Origin: Candidatus Symbiothrix sp.
Lineage (GTDB): Bacteria; Bacteroidota; Bacteroidia; Bacteroidales; Azobacteroidaceae
Assembly (NCBI GenBank): GCA_031272095.1
Contig: JAISUM010000052.1
Location: 1 to 40,764 of the forward strand
DNA length: 40,764 bases
Direction: 5' to 3'
Each line of letters begins with the position of its first letter. The stretch's first letter is position 1. Both the position numbers and the translations under genes were made by a program. The notes under the pieces are model-generated. The model saw only the letters and a list, made by a program, of their open reading frames with translations, had not been told where the DNA came from and did not search any database. Positions 1-8,994 of the stretch are shown piece by piece.

Positions 1-141
1 TCCCGTAACTTTATAGGTAATACCATCGCCGCCGGTGAAAGTACTCCCTATACTCACTTGCCCAAAGGCAACATTCGCGCTCACGCACAAACAAATGGCG
101 AGCGCCCATCTCAAGAAAAGAAAATTTTTTTTCATCATCAT
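1..141 (-). CDS. Partial secreted protein, N-terminus only (MMMKKNFLFLRWALAICLCVSANVAFGQVSIGSTFTGGDGITYKVTG...); possibly a BspA/leucine-rich-repeat type surface protein
   Basis: Reverse-strand reading from the ATG codons at 141/138/135 is open to the window edge and starts with a typical signal peptide. A minus-strand TAccTTTG box lies at 266-273. Confidence 0.6.
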   Translation of the reverse strand, partial: MMMKKNFLFLRWALAICLCVSANVAFGQVSIGSTFTGGDGITYKVTG

Positions 142-376
142 CGTAAATAGAACTTCTGTGATTATACATGTGTTATTTTATTTGTATTATTACGGCGATT
201 TTTCTGTCAGAGCCGAAGTTCTTAAAAAAACTCCTTCGTCTAAATCTTATACGCAATTTCGGCGACAAAGGTAATACTTTTTCTCTGAACAAAAAAAAAA
301 AAACGTTAATGTTTATCAAAACGCAAAATATTTTTCAAAATCGCGGTGAGAGATACTTGTAGAGGGGGGCATTATC

Positions 377-410
377 ACTGATAGCATCACTTCGGAGTGA
401 TACTATCAGT
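377..410. repeat. 34-nt hairpin (15-nt arms, 4-nt loop) upstream of the toxin-antitoxin operon
   Basis: ACTGATAGCATCACT-TCGG-AGTGATACTATCAGT; arms complementary except one position, which becomes a G.U wobble in the minus-strand RNA. Confidence 0.85.
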
Positions 411-441
411 TGGAAAAATTTTTTCTTTCCAAAATAATTCG

Positions 442-449
442 TATATTTG
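442..449 (+). promoter_or_regulatory. Bacteroidetes-type -7 box (TATATTTG) for the TA pair
   Basis: Exact TAnnTTTG 25 bp before the ATG at 474; no well-spaced TTG -33 element seen. Confidence 0.6.
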
Positions 450-473
450 CAGCGTAAATAAAAATAAAGCAAT

Positions 474-698
474 ATGGAAAATACAATATCAGATCAGGAA
501 ACTCTTTTTGCCGCACCGGTTCAGGGCATTGAATTTGCCGCCGACGGCAAAGCGAAAAGTTATTACACTGTCGAAGAAGTGTTTGACGAATTAGACCGCG
601 AGTTCGTGAATTTTTACGGTGAATATGGAAGAACATTAGTAAACAATCGGCGAAAACAATGGAACAAAGATGGAGTATGGCATTTTGAGATGATGTAA
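474..698 (+). CDS. Small protein, putative antitoxin of a type II TA module
   Basis: 74-aa ORF preceded by a -7 box and 15 nt upstream of a ParE/RelE-like toxin ORF. Role assigned from position and size; no recognised antitoxin fold. Confidence 0.6.
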   Translation: MENTISDQETLFAAPVQGIEFAADGKAKSYYTVEEVFDELDREFVNFYGEYGRTLVNNRRKQWNKDGVWHFEMM

Positions 699-713
699 CA
701 TTTATACCTTACT

Positions 714-1019
714 ATGAAAAAGTATATTATTCGTATCAAACCGGAAGCCAGAACCGATATACGCAATACACAACATTTTATTGCCTATACACTTCTTTCC
801 CCTCTCACATCGGAACGGTATGTTATTGGCATTTACCAAGCAATCTATCGTCTTTCTTTCTACGGCGGCTCCATTGCCCCAAGCCTCAATGACTACATCC
901 AAGCCAACTATGGTCCCGACGCCCGCACCATCACATACAAAAAAATGAGTATCATCTACAACATCACTGATGATATAATATACGTCCGCCGCGTGATCGC
1001 AGGCAGTTTGATAAAATAA
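714..1019 (+). CDS. RelE/ParE family toxin
   Basis: 101 aa; N-terminal YIIRIKPEARTDIRNTQHFI and C-terminal ARTITYKKMSIIYNITDDIIYVRRVI match the ParE/RelE pattern. Confidence 0.75.
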   Translation: MKKYIIRIKPEARTDIRNTQHFIAYTLLSPLTSERYVIGIYQAIYRLSFYGGSIAPSLNDYIQANYGPDARTITYKKMSIIYNITDDIIYVRRVIAGSLIK

Positions 1020-1060
1020 AAAACCGACAGCATCATAACGCAGATTTCATAATTATTTAT

Positions 1061-1068
1061 TACCTTTG
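1061..1068 (+). promoter_or_regulatory. -7 box (TACCTTTG) immediately upstream of hisF
   Basis: Exact TAnnTTTG ending 8 nt before the hisF ATG at 1077. Confidence 0.6.
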
Positions 1069-1076
1069 CAGCCATT

Positions 1077-1850
1077 ATGCTTGCCAAAAGAATTATACCC
1101 TGTTTGGATGTGAAAGACGGAACCACAGTCAAAGGTGTGCATTTCGTCGATTTTCGCGATGCAGGCGACCCCGTAGCGTTAGGAAAACAATACAGCGATC
1201 GAGGCGCCGATGAGTTGGTGTATTTAGATATTACCGCCTCGCACGAAGGTCGTAAAACCTTTTTAGACTTGGTCAGGCGGGTGGCTGCCACCATCAACAT
1301 CCCTTTTACCGTAGGCGGCGGCATCAACGAGCTGAACGACGTCCATAAATTGTTGAACGCAGGCGCCGATAAAGTTTCTATCAACTCATCGGCGATCCGA
1401 AATCCGAAATTGATCGAACAAATCGCTTCGCATTTCGGCTCACAAGTTTGCGTGGTCGCTATCGACGCCAAACCTGCCGACGACCATTCGTCATGGATTT
1501 GCTACCTCAACGGCGGACGCATCGCTACCGACAAAACCCTGTTTGACTGGGCAAAAGAAGCCGAAAATCGCGGTGCAGGCGAAATACTTTTCACGTCAAT
1601 GGCACACGACGGCGTAAAAACAGGCTATGCCAACACTGCTTTGGCAACATTGGCGGAGAACTTGCACATTCCGATCATCGCATCGGGAGGCGCCGGCGCT
1701 CCGGAACATTTTCGCGACGCCTTCGTCAAAGGCAAAGCCGACGCAGCTTTGGCAGCCAGCGTGTTTCATTTCGGCGAAATCAACATCGGCGATTTGAAAC
1801 GCTATTTGAGAGCAGAAGGCGTCATCACCCGAATTACGGATACTAATTAA
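1077..1850 (+). CDS. hisF: Imidazole glycerol phosphate synthase subunit HisF
   Basis: 257 aa, canonical [15 protein letters not shown] start, TIM-barrel motifs (VGGGI, ASGGAG). Confidence 0.97.
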   Translation: MLAKRIIPCLDVKDGTTVKGVHFVDFRDAGDPVALGKQYSDRGADELVYLDITASHEGRKTFLDLVRRVAATINIPFTVGGGINELNDVHKLLNAGADKVSINSSAIRNPKLIEQIASHFGSQVCVVAIDAKPADDHSSWICYLNGGRIATDKTLFDWAKEAENRGAGEILFTSMAHDGVKTGYANTALATLAENLHIPIIASGGAGAPEHFRDAFVKGKADAALAASVFHFGEINIGDLKRYLRAEGVITRITDTN

Positions 1851-1860
1851 ATTAAGATAT

Positions 1861-2454
1861 ATGGAGCTTGATTTTGATAAAATGGGCGGACTGATCCCCG
1901 CTATCATACAAGATGATTTCACCGGCAAAGTGCTGATGCTCGGTTTTATGAATCCGGAAGCATTGGCAAAAACCCGCGAAATCGGTAAAGTTACGTTTTT
2001 CAGCCGCACCAAAAATCGTCTCTGGACAAAAGGCGAAGAAAGCGGCAACTTTTTGAATGTGGTTTCTATCGCCGAAGATTGCGACCGCGATACCCTGCTG
2101 ATCAAAGTGAATCCGGTCGGACCGGTCTGTCATACCGGCAAAGACACCTGTTTCAACGAAAAAAACAGTGAAGATATTCTGTTTCTGAAGTACTTGCAGG
2201 ACTTTATTGTGCGCCGCCGCCAAGAAATGCCGGAAGGATCTTACACTACGTCGCTGTTTAATAAAGGTATCGGACGTATGGCTCAAAAAGTGGGAGAGGA
2301 AGCCGTAGAAACGGTGATTGAGGCAATGGCAGGCAACGATGAACGACTCTTGTACGAAGGCGCCGACCTCCTCTATCATCTGATTGTATTATTAACATAC
2401 AAGGGCTATCGACTCGAAGATTTGGCTCGCGAACTTAAAAGCAGACACAAATAG
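1861..2454 (+). CDS. hisIE: Bifunctional phosphoribosyl-AMP cyclohydrolase/phosphoribosyl-ATP pyrophosphatase HisIE
   Basis: 197 aa; HisI motifs (VLMLGFMNPEAL, FFSRTKNRLWTKGEESGN, DTLLIKVNPVGPVCHTGKDTCF) fused to a HisE domain (KVGEEAVETVIEA). Confidence 0.96.
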   Translation: MELDFDKMGGLIPAIIQDDFTGKVLMLGFMNPEALAKTREIGKVTFFSRTKNRLWTKGEESGNFLNVVSIAEDCDRDTLLIKVNPVGPVCHTGKDTCFNEKNSEDILFLKYLQDFIVRRRQEMPEGSYTTSLFNKGIGRMAQKVGEEAVETVIEAMAGNDERLLYEGADLLYHLIVLLTYKGYRLEDLARELKSRHK

Positions 2455-2457
2455 GCT

Positions 2458-3129
2458 ATGGAAGATTTGCTCATCAACTACAAAAAAGTAACGATAGGTC
2501 GCGGAGAAATTGATATTCTGCAAAATATTGATTTTAAATTATATGCAGGCGAATTTCTGTACATCACCGGCAAAGTGGGATCGGGCAAAAGTTCGTTGCT
2601 CAAAACGATCTACTGCGAAATGCCGATAGACGCCGGTACAGCGACCGTGCTGGATTACGATCTGCACCGCATCAAACGAAAACAGATTCCCCTCTTGCGC
2701 CGGCAAATCGGTATCGTTTTTCAGGATTTTCAACTGCTGACCGACCGCTCCGTTCAGGCTAATTTGGAATTTGTATTGAAAGCCACCGGCTGGAACGACA
2801 AAACGCAAATCAAAGACCGTATCGATGAAGTCCTGCGACAAGTCGAAATGGAAAACAAAGGCTACAAAATGCCCCACGCACTTTCCGGCGGCGAGCAACA
2901 ACGGATCGTGATTGCCCGTGCGCTGCTCAATGCTCCAAAAATTATCTTGGCAGACGAGCCTACCGGCAACCTCGACAACGAATCGGGCAACAAAATCGTG
3001 CAACTGCTGCATGAAATATGCAAAGGTGGAACAGCCGTCGTTATGACCACGCACAATTACAGTTTTGTCGAAAAATACCCCGCAAAAATCTTGAAATGCG
3101 AGGACGGACAACTGCTGTCAGTCGAATAA
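2458..3129 (+). CDS. ftsE: ABC transporter ATP-binding protein, FtsE-like
   Basis: 223 aa; Walker A GKVGSGKSS, signature LSGGEQQRI, Walker B IILADEPTGNLD; FtsE-like architecture. No ftsX adjacent. Confidence 0.82.
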   Translation: MEDLLINYKKVTIGRGEIDILQNIDFKLYAGEFLYITGKVGSGKSSLLKTIYCEMPIDAGTATVLDYDLHRIKRKQIPLLRRQIGIVFQDFQLLTDRSVQANLEFVLKATGWNDKTQIKDRIDEVLRQVEMENKGYKMPHALSGGEQQRIVIARALLNAPKIILADEPTGNLDNESGNKIVQLLHEICKGGTAVVMTTHNYSFVEKYPAKILKCEDGQLLSVE

Positions 3130-3174
3130 AACACCTCAAAAAAAACACACATCATCAATTTAATACCATAAATC

Positions 3175-5442
3175 ATGAAACGTCTTACTATTTCGTTCAT
3201 TTCTTTCCTTACAGCCCTTTTCGGCTGGGGACAAACAACCGCCATCCCCGTCTATTTAGACGAAACCAAACCCATTGAACAGCGCGTCGAAGATGCTCTT
3301 GCGCGGATGACTTTGGAAGAAAAAGTTGCCATGTGCCATGCGCAATCGAAATTCAGCAGCGCAGGCGTTCCGCGTCTCGGCATCCCCGAAAACTGGATGA
3401 GCGACGGACCGCACGGCATCCGTCCCGAAGTGCTGTGGGATGAATGGGATCAAGCCGGATGGACCAACGACTCCTGCACCGCTTTCCCCGCTTTGACCTG
3501 TTTAGCAGCCACTTGGAATCCGGAAATGGCGGCGCTCTACGGCAATGCTATCGGCGAAGAAGCACGCTATCGCAACAAAAATGTGTTGCTCGGACCGGGT
3601 GTCAATATCTACCGCACGCCTCTCAACGGACGCAATTTTGAATATATGGGCGAAGATCCGTATTTGGCGGCGCGAATGGTTGTCCCTTACGTTCAGGGCG
3701 TTCAAAGCAATGGTGTAGCAGCCTGCGTCAAACATTTTGCGCTGAACAATCAGGAACAATACCGACAACAAGTCAATGTCGAAGTCAGCGACCGCGCCCT
3801 GCACGAAATCTATTTGCCTGCCTTCAAAGCCGCTGTTACCGAGGGAAAAGCTTGGGCGATTATGGGATCCTACAATATGTACAAAGGGCAACATTGCTGC
3901 CACAATCAATACCTGCTCAAAGATATTTTGCGCGATTTGTGGCATTTCGACGGCGTAGTGATTTCCGACTGGGGCGGCGTCCATAATACGCAGGAAGCCA
4001 TTTACAATGGGCTTGATATGGAATTTGGCACTTGGACGAATAACAAAGATTGGGGCGACAGCAATGCCTACAATGCTTATTATTTGGCAAATCCTTTTCT
4101 GCGTCTGATTCGGGAAGGCAAAGTCAAAGAGGATGCATTAGACAAAAAAGTCCGCAATATTTTGCGCCTCGCTTTCCGCACTACGATGAACAGTAAGCGA
4201 CCTTTCGGCTCGTTTGCCACGCCCGAACATGCTGCTATCGGCTTACGGATTGCGCAGGAAGGCATCGTTTTGTTGAAAAACAGTCCGCTGACTCCCAAAA
4301 AAACGGATGTTGTGCTACCTGTCGATTTCAATAAAACAAAAAAAATAGCGGTCATCGGCGAAAATGCAATCAAAATAATGATTATCGGCGGCGGCAGTTC
4401 TTCCTTAAAATCAAAATACGAAATATCTCCCTTGGAAGGTATCAAACAGCATGTCGGCGATCGTGCCGAAGTGGTGTTCGCTCGCGGCTATGTCAGCGAT
4501 CAACTGAACAAAAAGGGCGAGATCAAACACGACGGAATGTTCATCAACGACGCCATAGATGCGCGATCAAGAGATGAGCTGCTTTCCGAAGCCGTCGCTA
4601 CCGCCAAAAATGCCGATTTGGTGATTTTCGTCGGCGGATTGAACAAATATAACGGACAAGACTGCGAAGGCAGCGACCGCAAAGGCTTGGAATTGCCTTA
4701 CGAACAAGACAAAGTCATTGCTGCGCTTGCCAAAGCAAATAAAAATTTAGCCGTCGTCATCATTTCCGGTAACGCAACGGCAATGCCTTGGGTCAATGAC
4801 GTTCCTGCCATCGTTCAAACTTGGTACAACGGTACTGAAGCCGGCAATGCACTCGGCGCCATGCTCACAGGCGAAGTCAATCCGTCGGGAAAACTGCCCT
4901 TTTCTTTCCCCGTCAAACTTGAAGACGTCGGCGCACACGCATGGGGAGACTATCCGGGCGCAAAAGCTAACGGCGGCATCCATGAGCGCTACAACGAAGA
5001 TATTTTTGTGGGCTATCGCTGGTTTGAACACCGAAAAATCAAGCCTTTGTTCGCTTTCGGACACGGATTGAGCTATACCTCTTTCGCTTACGGGAAAGCC
5101 CATATCTCCGCGCCAAGCCTTTCGGAAGGAGAAACATTGACCGTCAGCCTGCCCGTCCGCAATACAGGAACAAGAACAGGCAAAGAAGTGGTACAGCTCT
5201 ATATCGGCGACGAACAATCGTCCGTCGTGCGACCGATCAAAGAGCTGAAAAAGTTTCTGAAAATCGAATTACAACCCAACGAAACGCAGGAAGTGAGTTT
5301 TACGCTGTCCGTTGAGGATCTGAAATTTTTCGACGAAAATGCTCAACAATGGACAGCCGAACCCGGAAAGTTCAAAGCCTATATCGGATCGTCGTCATCG
5401 GATATCCGGCAAACCGTTGGTTTTGAATTGGTCAAGCGCTGA
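3175..5442 (+). CDS. Glycoside hydrolase family 3 beta-glucosidase, secreted
   Basis: 755 aa; signal peptide, GH3 N-domain (MTLEEKVAMCHA...), catalytic region VVISDWGGVH, C-terminal domain and fibronectin III-like end. Confidence 0.93.
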   Translation: MKRLTISFISFLTALFGWGQTTAIPVYLDETKPIEQRVEDALARMTLEEKVAMCHAQSKFSSAGVPRLGIPENWMSDGPHGIRPEVLWDEWDQAGWTNDSCTAFPALTCLAATWNPEMAALYGNAIGEEARYRNKNVLLGPGVNIYRTPLNGRNFEYMGEDPYLAARMVVPYVQGVQSNGVAACVKHFALNNQEQYRQQVNVEVSDRALHEIYLPAFKAAVTEGKAWAIMGSYNMYKGQHCCHNQYLLKDILRDLWHFDGVVISDWGGVHNTQEAIYNGLDMEFGTWTNNKDWGDSNAYNAYYLANPFLRLIREGKVKEDALDKKVRNILRLAFRTTMNSKRPFGSFATPEHAAIGLRIAQEGIVLLKNSPLTPKKTDVVLPVDFNKTKKIAVIGENAIKIMIIGGGSSSLKSKYEISPLEGIKQHVGDRAEVVFARGYVSDQLNKKGEIKHDGMFINDAIDARSRDELLSEAVATAKNADLVIFVGGLNKYNGQDCEGSDRKGLELPYEQDKVIAALAKANKNLAVVIISGNATAMPWVNDVPAIVQTWYNGTEAGNALGAMLTGEVNPSGKLPFSFPVKLEDVGAHAWGDYPGAKANGGIHERYNEDIFVGYRWFEHRKIKPLFAFGHGLSYTSFAYGKAHISAPSLSEGETLTVSLPVRNTGTRTGKEVVQLYIGDEQSSVVRPIKELKKFLKIELQPNETQEVSFTLSVEDLKFFDENAQQWTAEPGKFKAYIGSSSSDIRQTVGFELVKR

Positions 5443-5443
5443 T

Positions 5444-6931
5444 TCAGAACTTGTAACCAAAAGTCAGCAAGGTGGTGAAGGCAGTGTTTTTGATTGACGC
5501 AAAATTATGAAGTTCCGCCGTTGACAGATCGTCATACGGATTGGGATAATAGTAGTATTTTCCGTTTTGCGTGCGATAAACCACCGCCAAATCTAACGAC
5601 ACTTCCGGCGATATGCGATAACCCAGTCCTGCGGTGAAATATTGTTTGTCGCCGCCTATTTCATAGCTGAAATCCGTGCCGTAAAAATCGGGAAATATTT
5701 CTTCCGCCTCGCGATATTTTTCCGTATAAGGCTGTTGCACCCACGAATAGCCCAATCTGCCCGAAAAACGCGAAGTGAAACGATATTCCAAGCCTGCCCG
5801 CAGTGTCGAAGAGGGTGCATAATCCCGTTTGACGACGCGATTATCTTCTTCTAAGGGATAGTAATAGATGTCGCGCAATTTCATCTGCGCATAATTCTTA
5901 ATTTCGTAATCCAAGCTGAAAATGGCTTTTGAACCAAAAATATAGGCACCGCTGAAAATCCAGCGTTGCGGCGAAGAGAGATAATAATCATTCGGATCGA
6001 ATGTCCTGTGATTGTCCTGATTAATAAGAGTACCATCGGCATACATATAGTTGGCTTTCGTAGCTGCATCGTAATAATGGGTTAATGTTGTCCAAGTCGG
6101 CGAGTGAAAGGCTATGCCCAAGCGCAACTCATCTATTGGTCGCCAGATAGCGCCCAATTTGAGTTGATAACCGCTGCCGCGCGTTTCATTATTATAGGTA
6201 TCCCAATTGATATAGCCACCCTTCTGAAATCCTTCGGTATAGTAAATAGACGATTGATAAAAGATATCGGAGACGGTCAATGTTCCGCCAAAATACCATT
6301 GGTCGAGAAGATTAAAGCCCAAAGAAAAATCATAATTCACAATCGAGCCTTTTTCCGAGAGTTCCAGATCAGGGGAAGTCGTTTCATCGTGGAAAAGTCC
6401 GGTATATCCGTTACCCGACGGATCTTCATCAACAATCCAACCATGATACGCCAGATCTATTATGAGTGAATTTTCCGATGCACTGTTCGCTATAAAATCG
6501 CTGATCGATCCCGGTATGTTGCTACCATGAGCAAAATACTTGCGTTCAAAATTTTTGACACGGTTATAGGCAAATCCGAAATTGACTGTCCGCAACGATT
6601 CGCCATATATCGGGAAATAGCCGACGTAGGATATGTTGTTGAAATTAAAGGTTGCGGTGGAACTTTTTGCTTCATCGCTTTTTGTGTGGATAGCGGAATA
6701 ATCCAAAGTGCTTGAAACTTCCGATGAGCGATAAACGCCCAAGCCTGCCGGATTGATAGCAACGCCGGTAGCATCGCCACCCAAAGCGCCGAATGCGCCG
6801 CCCATAGCTTGTCCGCGTGCTGTGCCTGTCATATCGGTTGATGAGAGTCTGAAAGCATCCAATTCGCCTTGTGCCAACGACATACCGCAGGCGCACAAGC
6901 CAACAAGAGCTGTAAATAGTATTTTTTTCAT
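5444..6931 (-). CDS. OmpP1/FadL family outer-membrane beta-barrel protein
   Basis: 495 aa; signal peptide then AFRLSSTDMTGTARGQAMGGAFGALGGDATGVAINPAGLGVYRSSE (FadL/TodX-like N-terminus); ends in aromatic FGYKF. Confidence 0.85.
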   Translation of the reverse strand: MKKILFTALVGLCACGMSLAQGELDAFRLSSTDMTGTARGQAMGGAFGALGGDATGVAINPAGLGVYRSSEVSSTLDYSAIHTKSDEAKSSTATFNFNNISYVGYFPIYGESLRTVNFGFAYNRVKNFERKYFAHGSNIPGSISDFIANSASENSLIIDLAYHGWIVDEDPSGNGYTGLFHDETTSPDLELSEKGSIVNYDFSLGFNLLDQWYFGGTLTVSDIFYQSSIYYTEGFQKGGYINWDTYNNETRGSGYQLKLGAIWRPIDELRLGIAFHSPTWTTLTHYYDAATKANYMYADGTLINQDNHRTFDPNDYYLSSPQRWIFSGAYIFGSKAIFSLDYEIKNYAQMKLRDIYYYPLEEDNRVVKRDYAPSSTLRAGLEYRFTSRFSGRLGYSWVQQPYTEKYREAEEIFPDFYGTDFSYEIGGDKQYFTAGLGYRISPEVSLDLAVVYRTQNGKYYYYPNPYDDLSTAELHNFASIKNTAFTTLLTFGYKF

Positions 6932-6955
6932 GTTGTTGAATTTGTAAATTGATTT

Positions 6956-8089
6956 TTATCTTCTACCGCCGCTACTGCTGCCGCCGCCTGAACGACTGCC
7001 GCCACTGCTGCCGCCGCTGAATCCGCCGCCGGACGATCTGCTTGATCCTCCTCCGCTCGAATATCCGCCTGACGAGGAAGAAGAACGCGAGCTGCTGCTA
7101 CCGCTCGAATAGCTGCTGGTTGTGCGAGGAGTGCTTGACGACGATGACGAAGTACTTCGAGTGGTTGTAGTTGTATTACTGTTGGTTGTAGTTGATCGGC
7201 TCGGAGTGGTGGTCGTTGCCGATGTGTTATTGCGCGTGGTCGTTGTTGTTCTGTTCGTAGTGGCAGTTGAATTGCGCGACGGAGTTGCCGTAGTCGTTGA
7301 GCTGCGTGACGAAACGCCTCTGTTAGCGGAGGTTACGCCGGATGACCGTGTGGCGGAAGTTCTGGACGAAGGCGTCGAACCGGATATTCTGCTATTGGCA
7401 GTTCTGTTGGCTGATCCGGGAGTTCTGCCTAATGAGTAGCCGCGATTATAATTGGCATAATGATGTCCGCCATAATAGTGATGGTGATGATAAGGATAAT
7501 ACCCGCCATAATACCACGAATGATAATACCATGAATGATGATACCATGGGCTATACCAGCTGTAATACCAAGGGCTGTACCAACCATAATGATACGGACG
7601 ATAATACCAAGGGCTGTACCAGCTGTAATACCACGAATCGTACCATGGGTCATAGTCATAATAATTGGTGATGTAAACATTGGCGTCGTTGCCCTGTTCA
7701 CTGAAATCAAGTTCGTAAACATTGCCGTCGGAAGATACATTGACATTAACATCTCCCGATATGACGATCTTGTCGGGATTATAAAAACGAATGATACGTC
7801 GCGACAGGCTGCCGTCTTCGTATTCGACAACGGTATCCGCTTCTTCTTCTTCAAGATAGATTTCTTCGTCAGTGTAACGTCGATTATATTCATCCACATC
7901 ACGTTCAGTTGACGACAAAGTGGCAATCACCCTCGGAGAATATTGTTCTTCGGCGGCGACAGTTTGTGTTTTTACCGTTGCGCTCTGCTTTTTCGGAGAA
8001 TAATAAATATCGTCATCAAAAGTTTGAGCGCCTGCGACACTTGCTACCAGCAGTATCGCCAATAAACCAAAATTTTTGAAAGTTTTCAT
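6956..8089 (-). CDS. Secreted low-complexity protein: Tyr/Trp/His-rich central tract and Ser/Thr/Arg/Gly-rich C-terminal tail
   Basis: 377-aa ORF with signal peptide (MKTFKNFGLLAILLVASVAGAQ); 24 nt upstream of the OmpP1/FadL gene on the same strand; minus-strand TATATTTG at 8133-8140. Confidence 0.85.
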   Translation of the reverse strand: MKTFKNFGLLAILLVASVAGAQTFDDDIYYSPKKQSATVKTQTVAAEEQYSPRVIATLSSTERDVDEYNRRYTDEEIYLEEEEADTVVEYEDGSLSRRIIRFYNPDKIVISGDVNVNVSSDGNVYELDFSEQGNDANVYITNYYDYDPWYDSWYYSWYSPWYYRPYHYGWYSPWYYSWYSPWYHHSWYYHSWYYGGYYPYHHHHYYGGHHYANYNRGYSLGRTPGSANRTANSRISGSTPSSRTSATRSSGVTSANRGVSSRSSTTTATPSRNSTATTNRTTTTTRNNTSATTTTPSRSTTTNSNTTTTTRSTSSSSSSTPRTTSSYSSGSSSSRSSSSSGGYSSGGGSSRSSGGGFSGGSSGGSRSGGGSSSGGRR

Positions 8090-8132
8090 TGTACCTGTTT
8101 TTTTAGTTATGTTAATACATTTATTAGACGGA

Positions 8133-8140
8133 CAAATATA
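8133..8140 (-). promoter_or_regulatory. -7 box (minus strand TATATTTG) for the low-complexity protein/OmpP1 pair
   Basis: Exact TAnnTTTG, about 44 nt upstream of the start codon at 8089. Confidence 0.55.
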
Positions 8141-8193
8141 AATAAAGTTGCTTGGACAGCAAAGAAATTATTTATATTTAACATTTTAGCGGT

Positions 8194-8982
8194 TTATTCC
8201 AAATAGCCTCTGATGATTCCGCGTTGCGACGAGACAATAAAGTCGATGACGGTTTGTTTTTCTTCGCTGTCGGGCAGATTGGATTTGATGTATTCTATGG
8301 CGGCGGAATTGTTCATTCCCGACTGATAGAGCTGGCGATAGATTTCTTGCAGCGCCGAAATTTGTTCGGTAGTGAATCCGCGCCGACGCAAACCGACGAT
8401 ATTCACGCCGGAAAAAGTCAGCGGCTCACGACCTGCCGTGATGTAGGGCGGTATGTCTTTACTGACTTTTGAGCCTCCCTGCAACATCACATGTTTGCCG
8501 ATACGCGAAAATTGATGCACTAACGATCCGCCGCTCAATATGGCGTAGTCATCGACGACGACTTCGCCTGCTAATTGTGTCGCATTTCCAAGTATGACAT
8601 GGTCTTTCACCACACAATCGTGAGCGGTATGCGAATAAGCCATCAGCAAGCAATTGCTGCCGACGATGGTTTGTCCTTTGGATGCGGTACCCCGATTGAC
8701 GGTGGCACATTCGCGAATGGTGGTATTGTCGCCTATGATACAGGTGGTGTCTTCGCCGACAAATTTCAAGTCTTGCGGAATTGCCGCTACGACTGCGCCG
8801 GGGAAGATTCGGCAATTTTTCCCGATTCGCGCCCCTGACAGAATTACGGCGTTAGGATAGATATAGGTGCCGTCGCCGATCTCCACGTTTTTATCTATCG
8901 TAACAAAGGGGCTGACGGTTACATTTTCGCCGATAAGGGCTTCGGGATGTACGGATGCACAGACATAATCTTGTGTATTCAT
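8194..8982 (-). CDS. lpxA: Acyl-ACP--UDP-N-acetylglucosamine O-acyltransferase
   Basis: 262 aa; left-handed beta-helix hexapeptides, CATVNRGT, AYSHTAHDCVV, LHxA C-terminal region. Confidence 0.96.
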   Translation of the reverse strand: MNTQDYVCASVHPEALIGENVTVSPFVTIDKNVEIGDGTYIYPNAVILSGARIGKNCRIFPGAVVAAIPQDLKFVGEDTTCIIGDNTTIRECATVNRGTASKGQTIVGSNCLLMAYSHTAHDCVVKDHVILGNATQLAGEVVVDDYAILSGGSLVHQFSRIGKHVMLQGGSKVSKDIPPYITAGREPLTFSGVNIVGLRRRGFTTEQISALQEIYRQLYQSGMNNSAAIEYIKSNLPDSEEKQTVIDFIVSSQRGIIRGYLE

Positions 8983-8994
8983 AATTTATATTTT

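Noticed and set aside
406-636. 76-aa minus-strand ORF opposite the TA antitoxin
   Set aside because: Antisense to a better-supported plus-strand ORF with its own -7 box; no recognisable domain.
956-1471. 171-aa minus-strand ORF over hisF
   Set aside because: Fully or mostly antisense to the strongly conserved hisF reading frame; frame-mirroring artefact.
2539-3111. 190-aa minus-strand ORF over ftsE
   Set aside because: Antisense to a clear ABC ATPase; no coherent domain.
7122-7671. Plus-strand ORFs (Val/Asp-rich 105 aa; Asn/Thr-rich 109 aa) opposite the low-complexity gene
   Set aside because: Low-complexity mirror translations of the Ser/Thr and Tyr/Trp codons on the minus strand.
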